From contig NZ_CP069163.1 of assembly GCF_018802765.1 (NCBI RefSeq), positions 3,482,311 to 3,546,310 on the forward strand: DNA of 64,000 bases, in the 5' to 3' direction. The translations under genes and the position numbers were made by a program. The stretch is from Paludibacterium sp. B53371. GTDB lineage: Bacteria; Pseudomonadota; Gammaproteobacteria; Burkholderiales; Chromobacteriaceae. Below, one piece after another: positions 1 through 8,993 of this stretch (position 1 is its first letter; the number at the start of each line of letters is the position of its first letter). The notes under the pieces are model-generated. The model made no database searches. It worked only from the letters and a program-made list of their open reading frames with translations, and was not told the DNA's origin.

Positions 1-2
1 TG

Positions 3-407
3 ATCGACATGCATTTCATGCTGCAGAAAGAGGTGGTGGACCGCATGGTGGCCGAGCCTTCCTGCGCCGACTACGGCCGACTGAGTGTGATGCTGCAGTA
101 TCGTTTCGAAATGGAAAGCCTGATCGACGTCCCGCCGGAATCGTTCTGGCCGCCGCCCAAGGTGGATTCGGCCGTGGTTCGCATGATGCCGGCTCCGGGT
201 CGCTGTGGCCTGGCCAAGGATGAAACCTTGCTGGAGAAGTTGGTCAGTCAAGCATTTGCCCAGCGTCGCAAAACCTTGCGCAACAATCTCAAGGGCCTGC
301 TGAGCGACGAGGATTTTGCCGCTGCGGGTGTGGACCCGACCTTGCGTCCGGAGAACATTCGCGTCGAACAGTATGTGGTGATGGCGAATCTGCTGGCTGC
401 GCGGTAA
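3..407 (+). CDS. ksgA: 16S rRNA dimethyladenosine transferase KsgA/RsmA, 3' part
   Basis: C-terminal part of the enzyme that uses S-adenosylmethionine to dimethylate two adjacent adenines in the 3' hairpin of 16S rRNA, late in small-subunit assembly. The frame is open from the window edge, so the start and the methyltransferase core are missing. What remains includes the [15 protein letters not shown] segment, [10 protein letters not shown], the [12 protein letters not shown] loop, and the C-terminal [10 protein letters not shown] and PENIRVEQY segments, all characteristic of KsgA. The stop codon is followed directly by a strong palindromic terminator that also contains a parS-like sequence. 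Identity is sure; only the 5' end is unseen. Confidence 0.96.
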   Translation: MDMHFMLQKEVVDRMVAEPSCADYGRLSVMLQYRFEMESLIDVPPESFWPPPKVDSAVVRMMPAPGRCGLAKDETLLEKLVSQAFAQRRKTLRNNLKGLLSDEDFAAAGVDPTLRPENIRVEQYVVMANLLAAR

Positions 408-424
408 AGCAGCGAATCGTCCTG

Positions 425-460
425 AAACCGGCTGTTTCACGTGAAACAGCCGGTTTTTTC
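425..460. terminator. Bidirectional terminator between ksgA and the PilT-like gene
   Basis: A perfect 32-bp palindrome with two 16-base arms (425-440 and 441-456) is followed by a T-run to 460. It lies between two convergent genes and should terminate both, more strongly on the plus strand. The centre of the stem is a perfect parS consensus, listed separately. Confidence 0.85.
433..448. promoter_or_regulatory. parS: parS-like ParB-binding site, perfect consensus
   Basis: The sequence TGTTTCACGTGAAACA matches the widely conserved bacterial parS consensus (TGTTNCACGTGAAACA) at every position. ParB/Spo0J loads on such sites to organise origin segregation. Three weaker copies occur at 10056, 25961 and 38665. 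Function is inferred from the motif alone. Confidence 0.75.
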
Positions 461-1493
461 ATGTGGTTGACCATGCAGGCTGCACCTCGCCGACTTCCTG
501 GCGGTCGAGAACATGCTGCGCAATCAATGAGTCAATGCATTGCTGCAGGGTGTGCATGCCCTGATGCCTGCCGGTCTGCAGAATCGATGTCAGCTGATCG
601 AGGCGGTTTTCCCGGATGATGTGTCGAACAGCGGCCGTGGCTTGCAGGACTTCATGCGCCAGAATCCGGCTCTGACCGGCTGAATGGGGGAAAAGATGCT
701 GCGCCAGGATGGCATGCAGGCACTGCGCCAGTTGCAGGCGGATGGCGGGCTGAGCCTCGGCCGGCATGATGCCGCACAGTCTGGCGACGGCATCGGCGCA
801 ACTGCGGGTATGCAGGGTCGACAGGACCAGATGACCGGTCTCTGCGGCCTGCAGTACCAGTTGCAGGGTGTCGGCATCACGAATCTCGCCCACCATGATG
901 ATATCCGGATCTTCGCGCAGTGCACTGCGCAGCAAGGGAGCGAACCCTCCCTGCCCGTGCAGGACTTCGCGCTGGGTGACCAGGGCCGTGCGACTGGGGT
1001 GGTGAAATTCGATCGGGTCTTCCAGGGTGAGGATATGGCAGGCACGCTGCAGATTGATTTCATGCAATATCGCCGCCAGTGTGGTGCTTTTACCGCTGCC
1101 GGTGGCACCACACACCAGAATCAACCCGCTGGTCAGCGTCAGCCAGTGCGCCACGGCATCAGGCAGCCCCAGCGTGGCCAGTGCCGGTGGTGACGCTGGC
1201 AGCAGCCGGATGGCTGCGGACAGCCCTTGTTGCTGCCAGTACAGATGAACTCTGGCCTGCACGCCGGCCAGCTCCAGCCGCAGATCACAGGCCTGATGTT
1301 GATGCAGGGTGTGTCGCTGTGAGCGGCTGAGCAGCCCCTCGAACAGGACTGGCAGGCTGGTGGCAGACAGGGCTTCGCCTGCCAGCCGCTGCAATCGGCC
1401 ATGGATGCGCAGGATGGGGGGCTCGCCCGGTGAGAGATGCAGATCGGATGCCTGCCGGGCGGAGCAAAGCTTAAGGAGTGCCGCCAATTGCAT
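459..1493 (-). CDS. pilT: PilT-like type IV pilus retraction ATPase
   Basis: 344-residue hexameric secretion ATPase of the PilT/PilU family, which powers pilus retraction from the inner-membrane base. Visible motifs are Walker A GATGSGKST (129-137), the Asp box LTLEDPIE (155-162), Walker B with VGEIRD (195-206) and the His box TGHLVLSTLHT (219-229). The N-terminal SDLHLSPGEPP segment and the C-terminal LTSILQTGRHQGMHTL segment fit PilT. Residues 30-120 look more diverged than in typical PilT. The gene is divergent from yggS, a neighbourhood I recall for pilT in other proteobacteria. An AGGAG ribosome site lies just upstream of the start. PilU is the alternative, but the length favours PilT. 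Confidence 0.85.
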   Translation of the reverse strand: MQLAALLKLCSARQASDLHLSPGEPPILRIHGRLQRLAGEALSATSLPVLFEGLLSRSQRHTLHQHQACDLRLELAGVQARVHLYWQQQGLSAAIRLLPASPPALATLGLPDAVAHWLTLTSGLILVCGATGSGKSTTLAAILHEINLQRACHILTLEDPIEFHHPSRTALVTQREVLHGQGGFAPLLRSALREDPDIIMVGEIRDADTLQLVLQAAETGHLVLSTLHTRSCADAVARLCGIMPAEAQPAIRLQLAQCLHAILAQHLFPHSAGQSRILAHEVLQATAAVRHIIRENRLDQLTSILQTGRHQGMHTLQQCIDSLIAQHVLDRQEVGEVQPAWSTT

Positions 1494-1559
1494 TTATAAT
1501 CTCCTGGCCGGCTACCTTCCGGATGGTTTGCCGGCCGTTCAACAACCACAGGAATTGCG

Positions 1560-2270
1560 ATGTCCCAATCTGTCAGCATGGCGCTGGACCACGTCCGCCA
1601 GCAAATTCGCACGGCTGAGTCACAGGCGGACCGGCCGGCCGGTTCGGTACGGCTGATCGCGGTAAGCAAGACGTTTCCCGCGGATGCCATTCGTGAAGCG
1701 GTGGCCGCCGGTCAGCAGGCTTTCGGTGAGAATTACGTGCAGGAGTTTGCGGGCAAGGCCGCCGAACTGACGGCATTGGGGATCGAGTGGCATTTTATTG
1801 GCCCGATTCAGTCCAACAAGACCCGTATCGTGGCAGAATATGCTCATTGGGTGCATTCGGTCGACCGGATCAAGATTGCCGAGCGGCTTTCCGCTCAACG
1901 CCCTGCCGGGATGCCGCCACTGAACGTGTGTCTGCAGGTGAATGTGTCCGGAGAGGACAGTAAGAGCGGCTGCGCACCGGCGGATTTGCCCGGGCTGGCG
2001 CAACAGGTTGCGACCCTGCCGAATCTGCGCCTGCGCGGCCTGATGTGCATTCCCGAACCGACGCCGGACAGCGATCTGCTGGCAGCGCGTTTTCGTACCC
2101 TGCGCAGCCTGCGCGACGAACTGAACGGCCGGGGCCTGGCGCTGGAAGAATTATCGATGGGCATGTCGTCGGACATGGTGCTTGCAGTTCAGCAAGGTGC
2201 CACCATGGTAAGGGTGGGCACCGCCATTTTCGGCGCACGTGATTACAGCCACAGACAGATCGGAAACTGA
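1560..2270 (+). CDS. yggS: YggS family pyridoxal phosphate homeostasis protein
   Basis: 236-residue single-domain PLP carrier of the YggS/PROSC family, cytosolic, which keeps free PLP low and balances amino-acid metabolism. The PLP lysine sits in LIAVSKTF (K37). Other family blocks are FGENYVQE, WHFIGPIQSNK, HSVDR, LRGLMCIP and the phosphate-binding stretch LSMGMSSD followed by VRVGTAIFG. It begins the run yggS-proC-yggT with only 4 bases before proC, an arrangement widely conserved in proteobacteria. The ATG at 1560 has a GGAA element upstream. Confidence 0.96.
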   Translation: MSQSVSMALDHVRQQIRTAESQADRPAGSVRLIAVSKTFPADAIREAVAAGQQAFGENYVQEFAGKAAELTALGIEWHFIGPIQSNKTRIVAEYAHWVHSVDRIKIAERLSAQRPAGMPPLNVCLQVNVSGEDSKSGCAPADLPGLAQQVATLPNLRLRGLMCIPEPTPDSDLLAARFRTLRSLRDELNGRGLALEELSMGMSSDMVLAVQQGATMVRVGTAIFGARDYSHRQIGN

Positions 2271-2274
2271 ATCC

Positions 2275-3078
2275 ATGCAGATTACTTTCATCGGCGGCGG
2301 CAATATGGCCGCCGCCATCATCGCCGGTCTCAGCCAACAGCCGGGACATCATATCCGGGTGCTGGATCGCAATCAGGACAAGCTGGATCGCCTGGCTGCC
2401 CAGTACGGCACAGAAGGCTTGCGCGACTTGCCGGCCACCTTTGATACGCAGGATGTGGTGGTGCTGGCCGTCAAGCCGCAGCAGCTGAAAGCGCTGTGCC
2501 GGGAGCTGGCGCCGCGCCTGGGCGGCGCGCTGGTCATTTCCATTGCCGCCGGTATTCGCAGCGAAGCGCTGGCACGATGGATGTCGAATGCCAGACTGGT
2601 TCGCGTCATGCCCAACACGCCTTCCATGGTGGGCAAGGGGGTTTCCGGTCTGTATGCCGCACCCTCGGTGTCGGCTGCCGACCGCGAGGCGGCGGCCACC
2701 GTCATGGCTGCTGTGGGTCAGGTGGTCTGGCTGGCGCAGGAAAGCGGTATCGATGACATCACCTGCGTCAGCGGCAGTGGCCCGGCCTATGTGTTCTATT
2801 TCATCGAGTCAATGATGCAGGCGGCACGCCAGGCGGGCTTCGATGAAAGCAGTGCCCGCAATCTGGTACTGGCTACGTTCGACGGTGCCATCGAGCTGGC
2901 CCGTCAGTCGCCCCTGCCCATCGACCAGTTGCGCAGCAATGTGACGTCTAAGGGGGGTACCACCGAACGGGCCATCGCCCGCTTCGAGCAGGAGGGGGTC
3001 AAGGCGGCCATTGTCGCCGGTGCCATGGATTGTCGCGCCCGTTCCATCGAAATGGGCCAACAGCTGAGTCAGGACTAA
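2275..3078 (+). CDS. proC: Pyrroline-5-carboxylate reductase
   Basis: 267-residue cytosolic enzyme that reduces pyrroline-5-carboxylate to proline with NAD(P)H, the last step of proline synthesis. The Rossmann motif FIGGGNMAAAI opens the protein. VRVMPNTP and the C-terminal signature GSGPAYVFYFIE and TSKGGTTE are clear. The ATG at 2275 is preferred over in-frame codons further upstream because those lie inside yggS and because the nucleotide fold begins here. It is translated 4 bases after yggS and one base before yggT. Confidence 0.97.
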   Translation: MQITFIGGGNMAAAIIAGLSQQPGHHIRVLDRNQDKLDRLAAQYGTEGLRDLPATFDTQDVVVLAVKPQQLKALCRELAPRLGGALVISIAAGIRSEALARWMSNARLVRVMPNTPSMVGKGVSGLYAAPSVSAADREAAATVMAAVGQVVWLAQESGIDDITCVSGSGPAYVFYFIESMMQAARQAGFDESSARNLVLATFDGAIELARQSPLPIDQLRSNVTSKGGTTERAIARFEQEGVKAAIVAGAMDCRARSIEMGQQLSQD

Positions 3079-3079
3079 C

Positions 3080-3661
3080 ATGATCTTCGAAACGCTGCAG
3101 TTTTTGATCAAAACCCTATCCGACCTGTTTGTGCTGGTGTTGTTGCTGCGCTTCTACCTGCAGGTGGCTCACGCACCTTTCCGGCATCCCCTGTGTCAGT
3201 TCTCCATGGCGGTCACCAACTTCCTGGTCTTGCCGATGCGTCGGCTGGTACCCAGCTACCGCAGCTATGACATTGCTACCCTGCTGGCTGCCTGGGTCGT
3301 CGGTCTGATTGCCAATGGCCTGCTGCTGGCACTCAACCCCCTGCCCTATAATTTTGCCGCCCCGCAGACCCTGCTGGCGCTGGCACTGCTGACCGTACTG
3401 TATCTTTTCAAACAGTCTCTGTTCCTGCTCATGGGCGCCGTGATCGTGCAGGCCGTGATGAGCTGGATCAACCCCTACAACCCGCTGGCGCCGATCCTCG
3501 ATTCGCTCACCCGCCCCTATCTGCGGCCTTTCCGCCGTGCCGTGGTGGGCGGGGTGGATCTGTCGCCGATCATCTTGTTCCTGATCATCCAGGTGATTCT
3601 GATGTTGCCGGTCAGACTGCTGGAGAATGGTTTGTTGATGCAACTCAAGATTCTTGTCTAG
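3080..3661 (+). CDS. yggT: YggT family membrane protein
   Basis: 193-residue inner-membrane protein made of two copies of the roughly 95-residue YGGT module. Each module has hydrophobic helices and a P-hydrophobic segment (FLVLPMRRLVP in the first, RPYLRPFRRAV in the second). The start is one base after the proC stop, so the two are translationally linked. The family has been linked to osmotic shock tolerance and cell-envelope processes, but no biochemical function is firmly established. Confidence 0.9.
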   Translation: MIFETLQFLIKTLSDLFVLVLLLRFYLQVAHAPFRHPLCQFSMAVTNFLVLPMRRLVPSYRSYDIATLLAAWVVGLIANGLLLALNPLPYNFAAPQTLLALALLTVLYLFKQSLFLLMGAVIVQAVMSWINPYNPLAPILDSLTRPYLRPFRRAVVGGVDLSPIILFLIIQVILMLPVRLLENGLLMQLKILV

Positions 3662-3728
3662 CATTTATGGTTATTTGTCATATTCTGCGGATAGATTTGA
3701 TTGTGCAAACCAAAAAGGGAGAGAACAG

Positions 3729-4040
3729 ATGTTGAAAAAAATTCTGTTGGCAACGGTCGTCAGCGGTGTGATGGCTGCACCGGCGATGGCTGATATCGTT
3801 CCGATGGCGCAAAAAGACGGCTGCTTCGCCTGTCATGCGATTGACCACAAACTGGTTGGTCCGGCCTGGAAAGATGTTGCCAAGAAGTACAAGGGCGACA
3901 AGGGTGCCGAAGCCAAGCTGGTCGCCAAGGTCAAGGCCGGTGGTGTAGGCGTCTGGGGCCAGGTCCCGATGCCGCCGAACAGCCAGGTCAGCGACGCGGA
4001 CATCAAGACCCTGGTCAAGGGTATCCTGGCACTGAAATAA
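3729..4040 (+). CDS. Small periplasmic c-type cytochrome (c551/c8 family)
   Basis: 103-residue precursor. A signal peptide (residues 1-21, ending APAMA) is followed by one haem-binding motif CFACH (C32, C35, H36). Methionine 81 in VPMPPN is the expected distal haem ligand. This is the fold of cytochrome c551/c8, a soluble electron carrier to terminal oxidases or nitrite reductase. The ATG at 3729 is chosen because it gives the complete signal peptide and follows a GGGAGAG ribosome site. Which partner it serves cannot be read from the neighbours. It is monocistronic, with its own terminator. Confidence 0.9.
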   Translation: MLKKILLATVVSGVMAAPAMADIVPMAQKDGCFACHAIDHKLVGPAWKDVAKKYKGDKGAEAKLVAKVKAGGVGVWGQVPMPPNSQVSDADIKTLVKGILALK

Positions 4041-4066
4041 GCCAGTTGCTGGGCAAGAAGAAAACG

Positions 4067-4096
4067 GAAGGCGGCCATGGCCGCCTTTCTTTTGAT
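4067..4096 (+). terminator. Terminator after the cytochrome c gene
   Basis: GC-rich hairpin (AGGCGGCC/GGCCGCCT) around 4069-4086 followed by a T-rich stretch. Confidence 0.75.
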
Positions 4097-4244
4097 GAAA
4101 AACCTTGTAGCCGAAGCGGAATCACGCTATACAAGTTCTCAGCAGCAGGAATGTTACAGGGCTTTGGCAAGATAGTTGCACAAAGCCGGAGCTGTAGGTA
4201 ATCTTCTCCGCCTGTCTGCCAACTCTATGCTGGAAGCACCAATT

Positions 4245-4655
4245 ATGGCCAAGCTGACCGAACAGGATATTCTCAACTGGGACGGCGACGATTACATGAA
4301 CGCCGACCATCTTGAGTTCTTCAAAGACCGTTTGTTGCAGATGCAGCAAGAATTGCTGATCAACGCCAGCGCAACGGCGAACCATCTGCAGGAGCAGGAG
4401 GCCACCCCTGACCCGGCAGATCGTGCCACGCTGGAAGAAGAGTACGCGCTGGAGCTGCGCACCCGGGATCGCGAGCGCAAGCTGCTGCAAAAGATCCAGG
4501 CGTCGCTGCGTCAAATCGAGGACGGGTCCTACGGCTTCTGTGAAGATACCGGCGAACCGATCGGCCTCAAGCGTCTGATTGCCCGTCCGACCGCAACCTT
4601 GTCTGTCGAGGCCCAGGAACGCCGGGAGCGCATGAAGCGCCAATACGCTGACTGA
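4245..4655 (+). CDS. dksA: RNA polymerase-binding transcription factor DksA (zinc-independent type)
   Basis: 136-residue secondary-channel factor that works with ppGpp to retune transcription. The coiled coil ends in DPADRA (56-61), keeping the acidic tip, and is followed by the ELRTRDRERKLL helix. The zinc-finger region is altered. Where E. coli DksA has four cysteines, only C99 remains; the others read T102, S120 and A123. The fold therefore cannot bind zinc in the usual way, as in Neisseria DksA and Pseudomonas DksA2. The ATG at 4245 matches the MAKLTEQDILNW start I recall from relatives and has GGAAG upstream. A hairpin terminator follows. Confidence 0.93.
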   Translation: MAKLTEQDILNWDGDDYMNADHLEFFKDRLLQMQQELLINASATANHLQEQEATPDPADRATLEEEYALELRTRDRERKLLQKIQASLRQIEDGSYGFCEDTGEPIGLKRLIARPTATLSVEAQERRERMKRQYAD

Positions 4656-4677
4656 TCAGCCCCATGCTGCATCCCGA

Positions 4678-4710
4678 AACGCCACCCTCGCGGTGGCGTT
4701 TTTGTTTTTG
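4678..4710 (+). terminator. Terminator after dksA
   Basis: Stem AACGCCACC/GGTGGCGTT (4678-4700) followed by a T-rich tract. Confidence 0.85.
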
Positions 4711-4737
4711 CACTGCCGCATCGGGCAGGGAAAAGGC

Positions 4738-4767
4738 TTGTCCTGATTATTCAAAAAAGGGTATCTT
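4738..4767 (+). promoter_or_regulatory. Candidate sigma70 promoter for the DAHP synthase gene
   Basis: TTGTCC (4738-4743) and TATCTT (4762-4767), 18 bases apart, lie 40 bases before the start codon. Pattern match only. Confidence 0.4.
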
Positions 4768-4807
4768 GCTGTAAATCGATATAAAAAACAGAGACCAAGG
4801 GATTGCC

Positions 4808-5866
4808 ATGCAACACCAGACAGACGATGTACGCATCCGGGAGATTAAAGAGCTGTTGCCACCGATTGCGCATTTGTACGAGCTGCCGATCAGCGACATG
4901 GTATCCGAGCTGATCTTCAATACCCGTCGCGAGATTGCCGACATTCTGCGCGGTGAGGACGATCGTCTGCTGGTCGTGGTCGGCCCCTGCTCGATCCACG
5001 ATATCGAGGCGGCAGAAGACTATGCCCGCCGTCTGCTCACCCTGCGCAAGGCCTATGAGCGCGAGCTGGTGATCGTGATGCGGGTCTACTTCGAGAAGCC
5101 GCGCACGACGGTGGGCTGGAAGGGCATGATCAATGATCCGCACCTGGACGAGTCTTACGACATCAACGCCGGCTTGCGCCTGGCTCGCCGCCTGCTGCTC
5201 GATCTGAACCAGATGGGCATGCCGGCTGCGACGGAATTCCTCGACATGATCACGCCGCAGTACTTTGCCGATCTGATTTCCTGGGGTGCCATCGGTGCCC
5301 GTACGACAGAGTCCCAGGTGCACCGCGAGCTGGCCTCGGGCCTGTCCTGTCCGGTCGGCTTCAAAAACGGCACGGACGGCAATCTGCGCATTGCCATCGA
5401 TGCCATCCGTGCGGCCAATCAGCCGCACCATTTCCTGTCTGTCACCAAGACTGGCCATTCCGCCATTGTCTCGACCGGTGGCAATCCCGATTGCCACGTG
5501 ATCCTGCGCGGGGGCAAAGAGCCGAACTACAGCGCCGAGCACGTCAAGGCAGCGGCCTCCGAACTGGGCGCAGTCGGCCTGACGCCCAAGCTGATGGTCG
5601 ACTTCAGTCACGCCAACAGCCGCAAGGATTACCGTCGCCAGATGGAGGTGGCGCAGGATGTGGCGGCCCAGATGGCCGCCGGCGACCAGCACATCTTCGG
5701 CGTGATGGTCGAGAGCCATCTGGTCGAGGGGCGTCAGGATCTGAAGCCCGGTTGCGCACTGCAATATGGTCAGAGCATCACCGATGGCTGCATCGGTTGG
5801 GAAGATAGTGAAAAGCTGCTGGCCCTGCTGGCCGAGGCCGTGCAGCAGCGTCGCAGCAAGCGCTGA
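4808..5866 (+). CDS. aroG: 3-deoxy-7-phosphoheptulonate synthase (class I DAHP synthase)
   Basis: 352-residue cytosolic enzyme that condenses phosphoenolpyruvate and erythrose-4-phosphate, the entry step of the shikimate pathway. Hallmarks are LLVVVGPCSIHD, the KPRTTVGWKG substrate loop, GARTTESQVHRELASGLSCPVGFKNGTDG, and the C-terminal metal-site segments DFSHANS and GVMVESHLVEG. The N-terminus (DDVRIREIKELLPP) resembles the Phe-sensitive AroG isoenzyme, but which amino acid inhibits it cannot be settled by eye. It sits alone between two terminators. The neighbouring transketolase produces its substrate erythrose-4-phosphate. Confidence 0.95.
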   Translation: MQHQTDDVRIREIKELLPPIAHLYELPISDMVSELIFNTRREIADILRGEDDRLLVVVGPCSIHDIEAAEDYARRLLTLRKAYERELVIVMRVYFEKPRTTVGWKGMINDPHLDESYDINAGLRLARRLLLDLNQMGMPAATEFLDMITPQYFADLISWGAIGARTTESQVHRELASGLSCPVGFKNGTDGNLRIAIDAIRAANQPHHFLSVTKTGHSAIVSTGGNPDCHVILRGGKEPNYSAEHVKAAASELGAVGLTPKLMVDFSHANSRKDYRRQMEVAQDVAAQMAAGDQHIFGVMVESHLVEGRQDLKPGCALQYGQSITDGCIGWEDSEKLLALLAEAVQQRRSKR

Positions 5867-5885
5867 GTCTCTCCCCCGGCAAAAG

Positions 5886-5918
5886 AAAACGGCAGCGCTC
5901 CAGAGAGGCTGCCGTTTT
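5886..5918. terminator. Bidirectional terminator between aroG and fba
   Basis: Inverted repeat with arms AAAACGGCAGC (5886-5896) and GCTGCCGTTTT (5908-5918), so each strand ends in a T-run. The two genes converge here. Confidence 0.85.
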
Positions 5919-5940
5919 GCATTGACCCGGGACGAAGGGC

Positions 5941-7005
5941 TTACTTGATGATCTGCGACAGTTCGCCCTTGGCATAGCGAGTGGCCATGCTGTCGAGGCT
6001 GATGGCCTTGATCTTGCTGGCCTGGCCGGCGGAGCCGAAGGCCTCGTAGCGCGCGATACAGATGTCGCGCATGGCCTTGATGGTCTCGGCCAGATACTTG
6101 CGCGGGTCAAATTCGGCCGGATGCGTCGCCAAGAAACGGCGGATGGCACCGGTACTGGCCAGACGCAGGTCGGTGTCGATATTCACCTTGCGCACGCCAT
6201 GCTTGATGCCCTCGACGATCTCTTCCACCGGTACGCCATAGGTTTCCGGAATCTCGCCGCCATACTGATTGATGATGGCCAGCCAGTCCTGCGGTACCGA
6301 GGAGGAGCCGTGCATCACCAGGTGGGTGTTGGGAATGCGCGCATGGATTTCCTTGATGCGGTCGATACGCAGCACATCGCCGGTCGGCTTGCGGCTGAAC
6401 TTGTAGGCACCATGGCTGGTACCGATGGCGATAGCCAGCGCATCGACGCCGGTATCGCGCACGAAGCGGGCGGCTTCTTCCGGATCGGTCAGCAGCTGGC
6501 TGTGATCCAGCGTGCCTTCGGCGCCGACACCATCTTCTTCACCGGCCTTGCCGGTTTCCAGCGAACCCAGGCAGCCGATCTCGCCTTCTACCGACACGCC
6601 GCAGGCGTGGGAGAAGTTGACCACGGTACGGGTCACTTCAACGTTGTAGTCGTAATCGGCCGGGGTCTTGCCATCGCTCTTGAGCGAGCCATCCATCATC
6701 ACCGAGCTGAAACCCAGCTGGATCGAGCGCTGGCAGATGTCCGGGCTGGTGCCGTGATCCTGGTGCATCACGACCGGGATATGCGGAAACTCTTCCACGG
6801 CCGCCAGAATCATGTGACGCAGGAAAGGTGCGCCTGCGTATTTGCGTGCACCGGCCGAGGCCTGCACGATCACCGGTGCGTCGACCTTGTCGGCGGCTTC
6901 CATGATGGCGCGCATCTGTTCCAGGTTATTGACGTTGAACGCCGGCAAGCCGTAACCGTATTCGGCCGCATGATCCAGCAGTTGACGCATCGAAACGAGT
7001 GCCAT
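5941..7005 (-). CDS. fba: Class II fructose-bisphosphate aldolase
   Basis: 354-residue zinc aldolase that interconverts fructose-1,6-bisphosphate with dihydroxyacetone phosphate and glyceraldehyde-3-phosphate. The zinc and catalytic motif HQDHG is at 81-85; [12 protein letters not shown] and the substrate-binding HGSSSVPQ and [11 protein letters not shown] segments follow. Length and motifs place it in the Calvin-type class IIB group. The ATG at 7005 is chosen because it gives the canonical [11 protein letters not shown] start and has GGGAG upstream. It is the last gene of the minus-strand tkt-gap-pgk cluster. Confidence 0.96.
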   Translation of the reverse strand: MALVSMRQLLDHAAEYGYGLPAFNVNNLEQMRAIMEAADKVDAPVIVQASAGARKYAGAPFLRHMILAAVEEFPHIPVVMHQDHGTSPDICQRSIQLGFSSVMMDGSLKSDGKTPADYDYNVEVTRTVVNFSHACGVSVEGEIGCLGSLETGKAGEEDGVGAEGTLDHSQLLTDPEEAARFVRDTGVDALAIAIGTSHGAYKFSRKPTGDVLRIDRIKEIHARIPNTHLVMHGSSSVPQDWLAIINQYGGEIPETYGVPVEEIVEGIKHGVRKVNIDTDLRLASTGAIRRFLATHPAEFDPRKYLAETIKAMRDICIARYEAFGSAGQASKIKAISLDSMATRYAKGELSQIIK

Positions 7006-7065
7006 GAATTTCTCCCTCAGGGCGCAGATGGTTATCACGCCGGCCGCGTGGCCGGCGAAGCTTCT

Positions 7066-7689
7066 TCAGTGGTGTGAAACACCGGTCAAAATGATGCCGG
7101 CACAAACGAATGCCCCGCCCGACAGGCGGTTGACCAGACGAATGTGCCGCGCCGATTGCAGCCAGCCCGACAGACGGGCACCGCCACTGGCGTAGACAAA
7201 CTGCCAGCCGGCTTCAATCAGATAAAACGAGGCAGTCAGGATCAGCAACTGCGGCAATTGGGCACGTTGCGAATTCATGAACTGCGGAAACAACGCCGTG
7301 AAAAAAATCACCGCCTTCGGATTGCTCAGGGCCACCAGAAAGCCATGGCGGAAGCGCTGCAGGGCATTGAGCGTCTGATTGTCGCGTCGTTCGGATGGCG
7401 TCACGGGCGCCGCCCGCCAGGTGCGGATGCCCAGATAGACCAGATAGGCTGCCCCCAGCCAGGTGATGGCGGTGAACAGTCTGGGCGAGGTACTGAGCAA
7501 GGCCCCCAGCCCGGCTGCCGAGACCAGGATATAGAGCAACAAGCCGGCCATCAGGCCAAGACAGGTGATGAAGGTCGCCCTGACCCCGTAATGAATGCCA
7601 TGGGTCATGGCCAGCAGCATGTTGGGGCCGGGCGTGGCAGACACGAAAAAGGTGGTGGTGACGAACAGCAGCCAGATGTTGAGCGTCAT
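7066..7689 (-). CDS. LysE/RhtB family amino-acid exporter
   Basis: 207-residue inner-membrane exporter of the LysE/RhtB superfamily with about six hydrophobic segments. The family start MTLNIWLLF, the TPGPNMLL motif in helix 1, and the NPKAVIFFTALFPQF motif in the middle are plain. Members export amino acids such as homoserine, threonine, leucine or lysine; the substrate here is not predictable. The ATG at 7689 is preferred to a GTG 12 bases upstream because it matches family starts and has a GGGG element upstream. It is inserted between pgk and fba, probably co-transcribed with them, with no obvious metabolic link. Confidence 0.88.
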   Translation of the reverse strand: MTLNIWLLFVTTTFFVSATPGPNMLLAMTHGIHYGVRATFITCLGLMAGLLLYILVSAAGLGALLSTSPRLFTAITWLGAAYLVYLGIRTWRAAPVTPSERRDNQTLNALQRFRHGFLVALSNPKAVIFFTALFPQFMNSQRAQLPQLLILTASFYLIEAGWQFVYASGGARLSGWLQSARHIRLVNRLSGGAFVCAGIILTGVSHH

Positions 7690-7720
7690 GATGTCAGCCA
7701 CCCCTTTTCTTCATACACGA

Positions 7721-8899
7721 TCAACCGCGAGCGCGTTGTTCCAGAATGGCAACAGCCGGCAGTTCCTTGCCTTCAAGGAATTCCAGGAAGGCGCCGCCAC
7801 CGGTGGAGATATAGCTGATGCGGTCGGTGATGCCGAACTGGGCAATCGCCGCCAGGGTGTCTCCACCGCCGGCGATCGAGAACGCGTCAGCATCGGCGAT
7901 TGCCTGCGCCAGCGTGCGCGTGCCATGGCTGAAGGCTTCAAACTCAAACACACCGACCGGGCCGTTCCAGACCACGGTGCCGGCCTTGGCAATCAGCTTG
8001 CCCAGCTCGGCGGCCGAATCCGGGCCGATATCCAGGATCATGTCGTCAGCGCTGACATCCTTGATGTTCTTCAGCGTGGCCGGTGCCGATGCCGAGAACT
8101 CGGTCGCGCACACCACATCGCTCGGCAGCGGCACATTGCCACCGCGGGCGCGGATCTTGGCGATCACGGTACGGGCCTGATCGACCAGATCCGGTTCGCA
8201 CAGCGACTTGCCGATATTGTGGCCTTCTGCCAGCAGGAAGGTATTGGCAATGCCGCCACCGACGATCAGTTGATCGACCTTGTCGGCCAGCGCTTCGAGG
8301 ATCGTCAGCTTGGTCGAGACCTTGGAGCCGGCCACGATGGCCACCAGCGGATGGGCCGGGTGTTCCAGGGCCTTGCCCAGGGCATCCAGCTCGGCCGACA
8401 GCAGCAGGCCGGCGCAGGCCACCGGCGCCGCCGCGGCAACGGCATGTGTCGAGGCCTCGGCACGGTGAGCGGTACCGAAGGCATCATTGACGAAAATGTC
8501 GCACAGGGCGGCATAGGCGCGGCCCAGGTCGGCATTGTTCTTTTTCTCGCCCTTGTTCAGGCGTACGTTCTCCAGCATGACCACTTCGCCAGCCGCGACG
8601 CTGACGCCGGTCTGCCAGTCGGCCACCAGTCGTACCGGACGGCCCAGCAGTTCGGACAGACGTACGGCCACCGGTGCCAGGCTGTCTTCCGGCTTGGGCT
8701 CGCCTTCCGTCGGCCGGCCGAGGTGGGTCATCAGCAGCACGCCGGCCCCCTGGCCCAATGCATGCTCGATGGAAGGCAGGGAGGCACGGATGCGGGTATC
8801 GTCGCCGAGTACGCCATCCTTGACCGGTACGTTCATGTCTACGCGGATCAGCACGCGCTTGCCGTGCAGATCCAGATCAGTCAGTTTCTTGAATTCCAT
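7721..8899 (-). CDS. pgk: Phosphoglycerate kinase
   Basis: 392-residue glycolytic and gluconeogenic kinase that transfers phosphate between 1,3-bisphosphoglycerate and ADP. The first block [13 protein letters not shown] is diagnostic. Others are LMTHLGRP, the substrate-binding [17 protein letters not shown], and the nucleotide-binding [13 protein letters not shown] and [12 protein letters not shown]. Length is normal. It lies 94 bases after gap on the minus strand. Confidence 0.97.
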   Translation of the reverse strand: MEFKKLTDLDLHGKRVLIRVDMNVPVKDGVLGDDTRIRASLPSIEHALGQGAGVLLMTHLGRPTEGEPKPEDSLAPVAVRLSELLGRPVRLVADWQTGVSVAAGEVVMLENVRLNKGEKKNNADLGRAYAALCDIFVNDAFGTAHRAEASTHAVAAAAPVACAGLLLSAELDALGKALEHPAHPLVAIVAGSKVSTKLTILEALADKVDQLIVGGGIANTFLLAEGHNIGKSLCEPDLVDQARTVIAKIRARGGNVPLPSDVVCATEFSASAPATLKNIKDVSADDMILDIGPDSAAELGKLIAKAGTVVWNGPVGVFEFEAFSHGTRTLAQAIADADAFSIAGGGDTLAAIAQFGITDRISYISTGGGAFLEFLEGKELPAVAILEQRARG

Positions 8900-8993
8900 T
8901 TTTCAGTCCTGGTTGTTCAGATGAGACAAACGTCTTTGCGCCCCGCCAGATCCGGACCTGCCGAGACAGATCCGGTCATCGAGCTACATAGGC

